DNA from: Cryptomeria japonica | Taxonomy: Eukaryota > Streptophyta > Pinopsida > Cupressales > Cupressaceae | Direction: 5' to 3' | DNA: 64,000 nucleotides | Assembly: GCF_030272615.1 (NCBI RefSeq) | Contig: NC_081406.1 | Location: forward strand, 266,398,192 to 266,462,191 | Part shown: piece by piece, positions 34,996 to 57,206 of the stretch | Layout of the letters: every line of letters starts with the position of its first letter | Numbering within the stretch: the first letter of the stretch is position 1 | Position numbers and translations under genes: made by a program | Notes under the pieces: model-generated | What the model was told of the DNA's origin: nothing | Seen by the model: only the letters and a program-made list of their open reading frames with translations | Databases searched by the model: none

Positions 34996-35876
34996 TGAAT
35001 GTAACAGTTTCATATAGATGGAGACAAGTGTCGAGGGTTCTATTTTATTTGGAGTAATAAAATAACACCTCCACAAAAACCAAAAAATGACATATTTCAT
35101 GCATTTACCCATCATTTGCATGTCAAATTGTTTCAAAATTGAATTTTTGTTTACGGGCATTTTGATGTCATTGTAGATGCCTCTCAGCATAATAACAAAA
35201 CCATATAACTATGTACCCACCCAACATTTTGATGAAGAAAAAATTCAAGGATAAATATACAATAAAGATGAACAGTAAATTACAGTAGAGTAGCAACGCA
35301 ACTATAGCATACATCTAATGAGATATTCGAGTATCACATCTGCAGATTCTAACAAAGATCTGGAAAGAAACCTTGTAATGACAAAATGAGTTCAACGCTA
35401 AGAATTAAAAACATCAAAACAAAGGCTTTTGCTAAACTGCTTGCTAAAAACTAATGTACTGACAAAACCCTCCGTGAAATTCCCAAGACAAGTTATTCAA
35501 ATACAAAATAAATTTAATGTCGAATGAAAATCAAAAGAGTTCCAAAGTTCACATTTTGTTACATTTAAGGAAACGGCTGAAAAACTCAAAAAACTCATTG
35601 CAGGTATCAACAAGCCCATATTTTTGTAGACAAACACTGTAATATAACCATATATAAATAAATTAAAAAATTGACACATTTAAGTAAAAATTATTTGAAT
35701 CGGCTAACAAAACCAAAAATATATTATATCAATGCCTTCTAATTAGATGGTAGAAACATATGTGACTATTAGCATTGAATGAATGCAAATCCTAAAAGGT
35801 AAAAACTTCAAGGGATCGGTTCAATAGCTTGTAAACTCCACTATTTTCATGTTGAAGAAAATATCAATGGTAAATG
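34996..35876 (-). other. 3' flank of the kinase gene
   Basis: AT-rich sequence downstream of the gene on its coding strand. It may hold 3' untranslated sequence of the alternative last exon. I could not pick a convincing polyadenylation signal, and no other gene is seen. Confidence 0.4.
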
Positions 35877-35939
35877 CTACAAAGCAGCAACTGCAACACA
35901 GACCATAGTAGCTGCAATTATTGACCACTTCCAAGTTCC
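35877..35939 (-). CDS. Alternative kinase terminal exon, hydrophobic tail
   Basis: Acceptor GGATTTCAG|GGAACT is also in phase 0 with exon 8. It adds GTWKWSIIAATMVCVAVAAL and then TAG (35879-35877), giving 278 residues in all. Sixteen consecutive residues from WSII onward are nearly all hydrophobic, as in a C-terminal tail anchor. It could instead be the last exon of an unrelated gene, or chance. Confidence 0.35.
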   Translation of the reverse strand, partial: GTWKWSIIAATMVCVAVAAL

Positions 35940-36425
35940 CTGAAATCCACAAATAAAGCACATAAATTCGAGGAAAGAATGAAAATGTCCTTCACATCAT
36001 TACCAGCTCCCGAATAGTTATTATGATATAGACAGCCTTTAAAATACAGGGATAAGCTTAAACTGCTATATCATTATACTGTTGGTCTAAACCATCAAAT
36101 AACTTCAAGTTTATATATTTTCTTTGTTGAACACGGTGTTATAAATAATGAAGTGCCTCTTGCAATTTCAATGTTCGGGTGTGCTAGCAAGCTTATATAT
36201 ATTTAACAAACTGTGAAGTACTAAGACATACGTAATATTGCAGAATTTGGTAGAGTTAGTAATTGGATACTTCAATAAAACACACGTGACAAGTTTTGAT
36301 TCAATGTTTATTTTCTAGGCTTGCTTATATCAGATAATAAGTAGCGAAAAGAGATATGAAAGCTTCAGTGAATGTAAAGGTATTTTTACCTTACCATCAC
36401 TAATGCTAATAACGCTCAAGTCTAA

Positions 36426-46608
<10,183 letters not shown>

Positions 46609-46629
46609 AATTTGCAAAGCTTTCCCCCC

Positions 46630-46637
46630 TATTTATA
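46630..46637 (-). promoter_or_regulatory. TATA box of the kinase gene
   Basis: The minus strand reads GGTATAAATAGG, a consensus plant TATA box, directly upstream of exon 1. Its first base is only 29 bases before the upstream ATG at 46608, so a typical start site would fall on or just past that ATG. Confidence 0.6.
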
Positions 46638-46639
46638 CC

Positions 46640-48207
46640 TAAATCTGAATCTGATGCCCACCTTCAAACGAACCACACTTTCCGCACTTTTTCCTCGAAC
46701 CTGTTGACACTTTTTTTTTAATTTTTTCAATTTTTTTAATTTTTTTAATTTAAAAAATATTATTCACACATTCTCTATTATGACTATCATTATGAGGCAC
46801 TTTTTTTGGGTAGGGTTATACCATATATTCTTTTCTTCCCTTACAAATTTGCGTATATTACAAGTTCATTATTTTAAGCATATTACAAAGATGCATAATT
46901 GTGGAATCAAATCATGAACTTACGAGGAGACAAAAGATGTCATGCAACTTCTATTTTCATGGCATATTCACTGGAGAATATTTTGAAGAGAAAAAGAATT
47001 AAAAAAAGTTGGTTGATGCAACTTTCATCATTCAACAAGTAAGGACATGACTTTTCTTTACAAATATCTCAAGTGTTTTCTTAGCATTTTCTTATTATTG
47101 CTTACATATTTTAATTTGCAAGAGTAATTTTACTTCGGAAAAGGTGAACAATAATGAAGGAAATGGTTAAAATCTTTTGAAGGAGAAAAGTATATTGAAA
47201 AGTGTTTAAAGATTCTTTAATAATAGGCAACAAATAATAAACTTGTTAAGTTAGGATTATTCGTTTTTGGTCAAACTTTTACATATGAATCAACAATTCA
47301 ATAGAATGATCAAAGATATGTCAAACAACCATGCAATATGTCTAGAATAATGATACAATATTCCATTGATGAAACATTACAATGGAACTCTCTCGTGTTG
47401 TTCCTTCTAGACATGTCCAATGATTCTTAGATTCTTTAATAACAATAGTGAATTAGGGTTTTGTCGTACTATAGGACACCTTGGGACATAATTCAAATAT
47501 TTTTGTATTTGAGTTGACTCATAATGGTCAGTTGGGAAGGGGCGGCATGGGCTAATTTTGAAAATTTGGGAGAATCCATCCTCACAAAGCTAAGATAAGT
47601 TAATTTTCATGTTGCAAAATCAACCTAAGGTGATGGATGGCTAAGATTGCATCTATTAGATCTAAATCCTTAAGATGTGCAAGATAGGCTTAGTTTAGTT
47701 TGTTAACTTCCATATGAAAATGTGACATTTTGACGTTAATAATTACATACAAAAAAATGAGCCAAGGTGAGTCCAAATGAAGGGGGAAAGTGCAAAGTGT
47801 GCATTTGTCAACCTTGTGTTTTGCTCCCACTTTGACTTGCTTTTCAACTTGTATAAAGATGCATGTCAAAGTAAACAAGTAACTATGGTGACAGAAAATA
47901 TTGCAAGCATTCATATAAAGGATACAAATAAGGATTACTTTTTCATACACTTCCTCATAATGAGCATTCCATATTGAAACCTGCAAGTACAAAAAGTTTC
48001 AAAAAGATGAATTTAAAATAAGTATAAATATAATTACTCAAAATGTATATATATAAATAGTAAATTTAAAATTCTAAAGGAATTGTTGAAAAGGGATAAT
48101 GTGTCTTCACTTGAAATGGAAATAATAAGTTTCTTCCTAGAGAAAAAGTAGTACTGGGATTCTTCCTAAAATACAAATAATAATAGGATTTCACCTAAAT
48201 AAAAATA
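46640..48207. other. Upstream intergenic sequence
   Basis: Beyond the kinase promoter lies a homopolymer-rich A/T block (46708-46760). Then comes AT-rich sequence with no gene or clear element until the LTR at 48208. Confidence 0.5.
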
Positions 48208-49371
48208 TGTCATGTCCCATTTTCAAAAATTAGAAAAAAGGTTACTTGCCTAAGGAAATGTCATAGTTCAAGAAATAGAGTTGTCTCTTGACACTTGCTA
48301 AGGAGTTGTCGAAGATCAAGGATTGGGCATGTTGCTTGACTCATGTTAGAAAGAGATCAATTGTCAAGGTTCAGAGATATTGGATGACCCATACCAAGGA
48401 CTTGTCAAAGGTTGAGGATCGAGGTTGTTGCCCAATTCATGTCAACAAGCTACCAAAGGTCGAGGGTTGAAGTTTCTACCCAACGCATGTCAAGAAGCTA
48501 CCAAAAGTCAAGGATCGAGGTTTCTAACCAATGCCTGTCAAGAAGCTACCAAAGGTCAAGGATCGAGGTTTCTACCCAACGCATGTCAAGAACCTACTAG
48601 AGGTTGAGGATCGAGATTTCTACCCATTGCATGCCAAGAAGCTATTGTAGGTCGAAGATTGAGGTTGCAGCCCAGCACATGCCAAGTTGAAAGGAATGAA
48701 AAACTCCAAACCTCTTATAGGAAAGTTTGTAAGGCCTATAAGATGAACATGTGATGTAGTGTGTAGAATTTAAACTTGGGCCTTAGTACCATTTTGGGTC
48801 TAGGCTAACTACTTTGATCTATTGGGTGGGAAGCATGTAAAACTATGAAAATATTTCGATTGTAGGTATCCATGTTATGTTATTGTATCTTTAAGGCACT
48901 TTGTGTTCAAGTAATCTTTTATAGACAAAAGCCCATAAGAGATTATAATTAGTGAATGAAAACGCATTGATTGTTAGAATTACAGGATGAAAGCCCTTTG
49001 GTTCTTGAGGGAGTTCTCACTTGGGGAGTGCATTGGAGCTTTAAGTTACAATACAATTTAGTCTTTTAGTGAGTGCATCATTTGTTGTAGATTTGTAAGT
49101 GTTGTTTATTTATATTGTAATTATTGTCATAACAGTCCTTTGGTGGTATCTAGATTTGATCATAAACAATACCAATTATTGTTGGAGTTTGCTTAAATCT
49201 ATGCAAGTTCATGTCTTTATTGGCTAATTTGTTTATGTTATTTGAGTATGAATAATTGATGTTGTTTGGAAAGAGTTGGGTTAAGACCCATTTATGATTT
49301 AAATCAAGTGAAGATTTTTGTTTGGTTGCAAATATGTTATTTTCCTAAAAAATAGGGGAAGGGACATTACA
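48208..49371 (+). repeat. LTR of a second chromovirus family
   Basis: Starts TGTCATGTCCC and ends GGGACATTACA, so its 11-base termini form an inverted repeat with one mismatch. It is followed by a decayed initiator-Met-like primer site (ATATCAAAAG, where the standard reads GTATCAGAG) and then gag sequence. Its last 0.3 kb recurs at 51381-51701. The start is inferred from the terminal repeat; the end is supported by the second copy. Confidence 0.6.
48290..48690 (+). repeat. 48-bp minisatellite inside the LTR, about 8 units
   Basis: The junction GTCAAGAAGCTACC or a variant recurs at 48441, 48489, 48537, 48585, 48633 and 48681, exactly 48 bases apart, with more diverged units at 48297, 48345 and 48393. 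The unit is 16 codons long, so a frame that is open in one unit stays open in the next; all three plus frames are open for 60 or so codons. One frame reads repeats of KKLPKVKDRGFYPTHV. Confidence 0.93.
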
Positions 49372-49790
49372 AAAATATCAAAAGACCTAAAGTGATAGCG
49401 AAGTCAGACACTTGCAAAGGGAAAAGAGAGAAGAAGCACTTATGGGTGATAGCAATGGGGAAGGCTACTTTAGGAAAGTCGTTAGGACTAAAAATACAGA
49501 GTTGGATAGAGAATTTCAATATACTCTAAGGAAGTCTGTGGAAAATGTGGTAGGGACTTTGAAAGAGGTGAATCAATAATGGGTTGTTATAAATGTACTC
49601 CAAATGGGGATAGAAGGAAGTATTTAGTAAATTCAATTAACCCACCCCAAAGACATTCAGAGCCAAATTTCTAGAGAGAGATATGAAAAAACTCTAAGAA
49701 GAATGATGACCTATATGCCTACAAAAAGAGGATGAAATGGAAAAGTATCACTATCACTTGCACCAAAAGGAAGTGCAATAGTTATGGCGA
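49372..49790 (+). pseudogene. Chromovirus gag N-terminus, first copy, truncated
   Basis: One frame reads GKREEEALMGDSNGEGYFRK and LDREFQYTLRKSVENVVGTL, then breaks up and ends after MMTYMPTKRG at about 49735. The same sequence starts the better-preserved gag at 51702. No start codon is retained in a clear position. Confidence 0.5.
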
Positions 49791-51380
49791 TAGTAAAATA
49801 TACTTTGACTAGTATGTGCTTAATTTGATGTGAGTTTTGTCATGTATGTTTTGTATGTGTGTGAACTTTGGCCTTGATAGTGGTGAATCCATTATCTTCT
49901 TTGTATCTTGGGGGTTGCCTTGAGTGGCATAAATATCTACTGCTCTTGACGATGGTAATATAGTCGGGGGTGGAAAATATTCCTTCATGGGTCCATTATG
50001 GAAGATCTCTTAGGAGTTGGAAGAGTTCCTAGTTCAACCTTGGTGTCTTTTCCAAATGTAGAGCTAAGTCTTCTACTTATATTACCATGTACCGTGCATT
50101 CATGTGCATGTCAAGTACATTATCACATGTTATGACACCTTGTGTATGTAGTAGTGTTGTGTGGCTTGTTTAATACCACTTTTTTATTGCAAAATAATAA
50201 AAAATATTCAATTGTCTTTTGTTCATTAATATCTCTAAATAAAATTGGAGCATTACACCTTTAGGGAATATGTTGAATTATGAGGACCATTTTCTCTCTA
50301 GTCAAATCTCTAGTGGAGCAACTTTATGGCTCTAAGTGCAATATCAAAGATGAGAAACAAGCATCCAATTATACTTAAGATGATTTTAAAAGCAAACAAT
50401 GCATAATTGACTTTATGGATCTTTGACCTAGATGTTCTTTCGCATTCCAACATTGCTTGATGATTTCAAAATGAATAAGTAATCAATGTCTTTAAGTACA
50501 TTAATAATACACAAATTAACAAAAACATGCACTAACTTGGGTTATAATGATTAATATAAGAAAATTGATGGGATATATTTTGAATATTAATTTTAAATGT
50601 TATAAAATATTTGAATAAAGTCCCAAAAGATGATGAAAAACCAATCTTAAAAAATGAGTGATATGAGATATGTGTATAATAATTAATTGAGACACTTTTA
50701 TCAAAATAACACAAAAAGAATATGCCATTTTACCATTAGGATTGTTTCAATCTAAGCCCATTGTGAGGCATATCAACAAATCTCAAAAACGTTTGAAACA
50801 TCAAATTTTCATGCAACCCTAAAAAATAACAATTGTTGCAATATGGCACTCCCATAAGAAACCAATTGATTCTAGGACGAATTTGATTTAGACACGATCC
50901 CTCCAATCAAGATTCTTTTGGCACTGGAGCAATTGTTGTTTTATTGGGAGGGAAATATCACTTAAGTTTTGTGACCCAGATTATTAAATGAGGAAATTTT
51001 GCATTTGAAGTGAAATGCTCACTTGCATTGCCAAGATTGTGCATTCCTTCTTAAAGTATTCCATTTTCTCATCACCTGCAGGATATTTTCATTTGCTTGA
51101 GAAGAAATAAAAATAATATAAATATATATCTTCTTTTAATGTAAATAATATATAAAATTACTATAAAACCAAATACATTAACTTCTTCCCATCCTCATCA
51201 ACTCACACATGCATTACCAAAACCCATTTTACACTATAAAATTCTTAACCAATACTCTTTTATTTCCTTTCCTTTTCTCAATTTTGAATCTCTGCTCAGG
51301 TTACCAATAGAGGATTTACATGAGGATGAGATTTCATTAGCTTTGTGGAATACATGTAGTAGAAGAAGATAAACATGGGA
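49791..51380. other. AT-rich sequence between the two gag copies
   Basis: No gene is recognised. The first 450 bp are T/G-rich and could be the end of an element (ATTGGAGCATTACACC near 50247). The rest is unassigned. Confidence 0.4.
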
Positions 51381-51701
51381 AGGTACAATTTAGTCTTTCA
51401 ATGAGTGCATCATTTGTTGTAGATTTCTAAGTGTTATTTGTTTATATTGTAATGATTGTCATAATAGTCCTTTGGTGGTAGAGGTTTGATCATAAAAAAT
51501 GTCAATAATTGTTGGAGTTTGATTAAATCTATGCAAGTTCATGTCTTTATCAGCTAATTTGTTTATGCTATTTAAGTATGACTAATTAATGTTATTTGGA
51601 AAGAGTTGGGTTAAGAACCATTTAAGTTTTAAATCAGGTGAAGATTTTTGTTTGGTTGCAAATATGTTATTTTCCTAAAAAATATGGGAAGGGACATTAC
51701 A
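51381..51701 (+). repeat. Partial LTR, second copy
   Basis: Matches 49049-49371 closely (TTAGTCTTTCAATGAGTGCA; ends GGGAAGGGACATTACA). The 5' part of the LTR, including the 48-bp array, is missing here. Confidence 0.8.
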
Positions 51702-52690
51702 ACAATATCAAAAGACCTAAAGTGATAGGGAAGTAAGACACTGGCAAAGGGAAAAGAGAGAAGAAGCACCTATTGGTGATATAAATGGGGAAGGCCGCTT
51801 TAGGGAAGTCATTAGGACTTAAAATACAGAGTTGGATAGAGAATTTTCAATATACCCTAAGGAAGTCTATGGCAAATTTGGTAGGGACTTTGAAAGAGGT
51901 GAATCAATAATGGGTTTTTAGAAATGTAATCCAAATGGGGGTAGAAGGAACTATTCAACGAATTCAACTAACCCACCAAAAAAGACATTTAGAGCAAAAT
52001 TTCTAGAGAGATATGGAAAAACTCCAGGAAAAATAATGACCTATATGCCTACAAAAAGAGGATGAAATGAAAAAGTATCATGATGAACATAATGGTCTAT
52101 ATCCAACCATCCATCATGACATGTCTTTTGTTAAGTATTATGATATGAAGACAAGACATAGATATAAAAGGAGAAGGTATGAGGAGCAACCCCATAGGGA
52201 CATTCAACAATGCTTAGGGATCATCAATATATCCACATATGATGGATCAAATGATTGTTCAATAATGTATGGTTGAATAAGTTGGATATGTATTTCTTCT
52301 TGAAACCCATGTTTGAAGAAGAGGTCATTAAGTTTGCCACTTTACACATAGAGGGTGTGGCTTATAAGTAGTGATACCATGGCATGGTGACCCAAGGAGA
52401 TGGTTCAATCACAACCCTAGAGGAGTTTAGCAAAATATTGATGGAGAGGTTTGATAGGAAGGATCTAAAGATTTACTTTAGGGAGTTAATACAATCAAAG
52501 AAAGAGGGTACAATTGAGAACTATGTGAAATAATTTTAGAAGTTATTAGTGATGGTTCTAGTTGTGACATAATGGAGACTCGTAATTCTTTTTGTAGAGG
52601 GCCTATATAATTTACTTAAGGATTTGGTAAGAGAATTTGATCTACATTCCTTGAAAGAAGCCATCAAAATAACCCTAAGTTTGGAGTGAT
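51702..52690 (+). pseudogene. Chromovirus gag, second copy, degenerate
   Basis: Repeats 49372-49780 and continues further: an open piece at 52067-52276 ends in the NISTYDGSNDCS block, followed (with stops) by FATLHIEGVAYK, YHGMVTQGD, LMERFDRKDLKIYFRELIQS and LVREFDLHSLKEAIK. These align in order with the capsid region of the chromovirus gag at 6385-7281, so this is a related family on the opposite strand. Its last 118 bp form the start of the tandem unit that follows. Confidence 0.75.
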
Positions 52691-55008
52691 GGAGTTATTT
52701 TTTCAACCTCGCAAGCCCACGAATCACCTACAATCACACCACCTATCACAAGTCGAGATCAAGCAAGAATAATCTACTCAACAACATGAGAATTCTATAT
52801 TAATGCACAAAGATTATTATTACAATTAATGAATGAATCCTTATAAAAATGATGAATTGAACCCTAGATACAAACCCTAAAGCAAGATCAAATCAGCTAG
52901 TGTCAAGTGTCACAATCATAATGAATGAGACAACTTAAGCTATTATTATCCTAATCTAATAAAAGGAAAGGGTGCCTATGATTAGCTTAAGTGAATAAAG
53001 TAATCAAAGGACCTAATTATATAATTAATCAGATAATGTCCTAATTATTCCAATATGAGGAATTCGGTAACTAAAAAAATTAAGTGCCAAGAATGCACCA
53101 CCAATACTGCATTAGAAGCCTCCTTGTAAGAACCTCCTTCAACCCTAAGGAATTACCTCCAAAACCAAGTAAAATGGAAGAGATAAAGAATGAGCTTAGG
53201 AGAAAGAAGTAATGTTTCTCTTGCAAAGAGTCATGAACTCTTGTGTTGGGAATTAAGATGTTTCAACCTTAGTCATTCCTAGAATTACATTTATTTATTA
53301 AGTATCTAAATTATAATTTCTTGCTCATCATATTTTGTCATCTAGTGTGACATGGCATAGTGAGTTGTCTTCATGTTGGGAGGTGACATGGAGACTCATA
53401 GTTCTTTTTGTAGAGGCTCTATATAATTCACTTAAGGATTTAGTAAAAGCATTTGATCTACATTTCTTGAAAGAAGTGATCAAAATAGCCCTATGTTTGG
53501 AGTGACAAAGTTATTTGTTCAACCCCACAAGCCCACGAATCACCTACAAGCATAAAACCTATCACAAATGGAGATCAAGCAAGAACAATCTGCTCAACAA
53601 CATCAGAATTCTATATCGATGCACAAAGATCATTGTTACAGTGAATGAATGAATCCTTATAAAAAGGATGAATTGAACCCTAGATACAAACCCTAAAGAA
53701 AGATTAAATTAGCTAGTGCTAAGTGTCACAATCATAATGAAAGAGACAACTTAAGCTATTAATAAAATTAAAAGGAACCTAAGATTAGCTTAAGTGAATA
53801 AAGTAATTAAAGGACCTAATTATATAATTAGTTAGATAATGTCCTAATTATTCCAACATGAGGGATTCAATAACTAAGAAAATTAAATGACAAGAATACA
53901 CCACCAATAGTACATTAGATACCTCCTAATAAGAACCTCCTTCAACCTAAGACATTACCTCCAAAACTAGGTAAAGTATAAGAGATAAATAATGAGCTTA
54001 GGAGAAAGATATAATGTTTCTCTTGTAAAGAGTCATGAACTATTGTGTTGGGAATTAAGGTGTCTCAACCTTAGCCATTCCTAGAATTACATTTATTTAT
54101 TAAATGTCTAAATTTTAATTTCTAGCCCATCATGTTTTGTCATCTAGTGTGACATGGCACAGTGAGTTGTCTTCATGTTGGGAGGTGACATGGAGACTCG
54201 TAGTTCTTTTTTTAGAGGGTCTATATAATTCACTTAAGGATTTGATAAGAGAATTTAATAAAAAAATCTTGAAAGAAGTCATCAAAAGAACCCTAAGTTT
54301 GGAATGATGGAGTTATTTGTTCAACCCCTCATGCCCATGAATCATCTACAAGCATAGGACCTATCACAAATGGAGATCAAGCAAGAATAATCTACTCGAA
54401 AACATAAAAAAAAACTATATTGATGAACAAAGATTATTGTTACAATGAACATGAATGAATCATTAGAAAAAGGATGAATTGAACCCTAGATACAAACCTT
54501 AAAGCAAGATTAAATCCATTAATTCCAAGTGTCACAATCATAATGCATGAGACAACCTAAGCTATTATTAGCCTAATCTAATAAAAGGAAAATAAACATA
54601 AGGTTAGCTTAAGTGAATAAACTAATTAAAGGATCTAATTATATAATTAATTAGATTATGTCCTAATTATTCCAACATGAGGAATTTGATAACTAAAAAA
54701 AATAAATGCCAAGAATGTACCACCAATACTGCATTAGAAGCTTCCTTACAAGAACCTTCTTCAACCTAAGGTATTACCTCCAAAACCAACTAAAATGGAA
54801 GAGATAAAGAATGAGATTAGGAGAAAGAAGTAATGTTTCTCTTGCAGAGAGTCATGGACTCTTGTGCTGGGAATTAAGGTATCTCAACCTTACCCATTTT
54901 TACAATTACATTTATTTATTAAATGTCGAATCGCAATTTCCTGCCTATCATATTTTGTCATCTAGTGTGACATAGCACAGTGAGTTGTCTTCATGTTGGG
55001 GCGTGACA
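52573..55008 (+). repeat. Tandem triplication of a 0.8-kb gag-containing unit
   Basis: Units run 52573-53388, 53389-54189 and 54190-55008 (816, 801 and 819 bp), each beginning TGGAGACTC. Each starts with the end of the gag capsid region (LVREFDLHSLKEAIK-type) and then has about 0.5 kb of non-gag AT-rich sequence. A zinc-knuckle remnant (CFSCKES or CFSCRESW; 53213-53224 in unit 1) follows, and each unit ends in GTGACATGG. The knuckle shows that gag was already split by an insertion before the triplication. The units differ by many point changes and small gaps, so it is old. Confidence 0.92.
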
Positions 55009-55218
55009 TGGAAGATGACAAAGATGTGTTTTTGTCCCTACATGGGAAAATAGGCATCCCATTTTGGTAGATATATTTAGCCATGTGTTAGCATCTTCAA
55101 AACCTATGTAAGTCATTGTTGTATGACAAGTTATGGAATATTCCTATGACAAGGTGTCCAAGTATTACAAGGCATCTTGGATGGAGAATATGGGCACACA
55201 AGTTGGTTTATGATAAGT

Positions 55219-56007
55219 TGTAACAGAATCAACTATTGTTGGTTATTTATGATGAATTAGATCTTACAAATGTAAGTTTTATCAGTTAGGGCAGATTCTA
55301 TTATAGTTGTAAGATGTGTAAGAGCATGTGTCATACCTATTCTGAGCAAAAATGAAGCGCTCAAGTTTGGAGGAATGTAAGAGGGGTTAGAGAATCTTGG
55401 ACAAGTTTTTGTTGCATACTTAGAGGTGGTTAAAAAATGTGCCTCGTAGATTTAGAAACCCACCTATTTTATCTTGGTCTAGAAGCTACTTCAAACTTGT
55501 AAATATATTGTATGTCTTTTGTGTGGATTTGATGGAGGAGGGAAATTATTCTTTGTAGGGTTACGTTGTTTTATTTCCTCTAGAAGAGAAAGATGTAGAC
55601 TCTATATAAAGTCTTAGAGCCTACAAGTGTATTTTAATTGTTTGTTGTAGATTAATACATTAGTTCAATGCTTTGGAATGTGGAGTTTTTTAACCCAAAA
55701 GGAGCTTTCCCCATGTCCATCAGTGTTTCTTCTCTTCCACATATCTTTCTTCTAATCTTCTTATTTCATGTTCTTGAAGTGTTGATTTACATGGAATTAT
55801 GCTACCAAAATTTTATTATATTTGCAAACTACATTTTATTTTCTCTAAGGGTTAATGGATGGGAAATTAACTATGCTTTTTCCACTTAAATGGTTTAGTC
55901 TAGTATGTTTTAGTATCAATTGTTGACATCAATTAAAGGAAAAACATAGGATATTGACGGTGCATACTTGATCTCAAATATCTTTTTGAGATCATCTTTC
56001 CATTTCA
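55219..56007 (+). repeat. Possible Copia-type LTR
   Basis: A TATA element (TCTATATAAAG, 55601-55611) lies in mid-block. TGGTTTCAAAGC at 56010-56021 differs from the initiator-Met primer site at two of twelve positions and would follow an LTR ending CATTTCA (56007). The start at TGTAACAGAATC (55219) is a guess. No second copy is seen. Confidence 0.3.
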
Positions 56008-57043
56008 TTTGGTTTCAAAGCTAAGATACATGGTTTACATGTGTTTGCATGTGAAGATCCATAGTGTTCAAGGTTTTGCATATTTCTTCTATTATGGTTT
56101 CTTGGATTGGAAAGCTACAAGGAATTTGTTATGGATAAATGAAAAAAATATTAATCATTGTTTGAATGTAGATATTGCAGTTGATCTTACTTTCAAGATG
56201 TAGTGGGCAATTGAAGGATGAAGAAGATGGAGTTTTATGGAGTTGATTGTGGGTTACACTTGATTTGATATTGATCTGGAGCTTATGTTTGACAATATAT
56301 TATAACCCTCATGCATGGTGATATTATTTCATTCTATTGTTGTGTGTAGCATATTATTCATATTGGGTGTTAGTTTTTTGACTCCTTGGTAATATGGAGA
56401 AACTTGGGTTGTCATGACTATGGTTTGTTGTGCTTGTGTTAGGTGCTTGGTTTTAATCTCTCATATTGGAAGATATTGTTTCATTAGTCTGAATGCATGT
56501 AGCCTATAGATTTGATATTGGATGATCTAAATTCTTTTGGAGCAACCTAGCTCCTTTGTATGTATATTCTTGATGATGGTTGTGAAGTTGGCCTACAAAT
56601 GGCTTAAGTTCTTAGACCTTTTCTTTCTTTTGGTTGATTGTACTTGCACGTGTTTAATTTCATGTTGGTTGGATCTAATGGTTTTGTAGAATTTACATTC
56701 AAAATCTATGGTTATGCTTATCTATATTATTTCACTATTCTAGTTTGACTATTTTGGTGATTTTCAGACTGGTGGATCTTCCAGATGATAGGTGGATATG
56801 GATTTTCATGTGTGTTACATGACACATTGGTTTTGTAGGTTTTACATAGTTAACCAGAATGTGTGGTTTTGTAGATCTACAAATAAGCTATTTTTTTTAA
56901 AGATTATGATTCCCTTAGGGTATTCTTGGATGTAAGATAGTTGTAGTTTTGTATGTATGCTTTGTGCATGGTGTGTGGAGGTTTGTAGATTTTTTATGAG
57001 GAAATATTGGTATATTTTGCCACTAGTTATTTATGAGTTGTGA

Positions 57044-57062
57044 AGTTGATATGTTTTTTTTT
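57044..57062. repeat. SINE target site duplication (left)
   Basis: AGTTGATATG followed by a T run; matches 57189-57206 apart from one A/G difference and T-run length. Confidence 0.75.
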
Positions 57063-57188
57063 ATATATATAGGTAATGGGCCGAAGCCGATAAGGTGTAC
57101 ATACTCTATCCCCTTTGTGCGATTTGAAATTGTGACCTCTATTTCAAGAGCACAAGTTCTCCATCACTAGGCCAACTCAAGTTGTACT
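57063..57188 (-). mobile_element. tRNA-derived SINE
   Basis: On the minus strand an RNA polymerase III box A (TTGGCCTAGTGATGG, about 57161-57175) is followed some 30 bases later by a box B-like AATTTCAAATC (57121-57131). The 3' end reads ATATATATAAAAAAAA. Near-identical 17-19 bp direct repeats (AGTTG-A/G-TATGTTTTTTTT) flank it at 57044-57062 and 57189-57206, as expected of LINE-mediated insertion. The promoter boxes and the GGTCAC-x-TTCAAATC context resemble the plant Au-type SINE. It is about 126 bp. Confidence 0.75.
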
Positions 57189-57206
57189 AGTTGGTATGTT
57201 TTTTTT
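57189..57206. repeat. SINE target site duplication (right)
   Basis: AGTTGGTATG followed by a T run; partner of 57044-57062. Confidence 0.75.
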
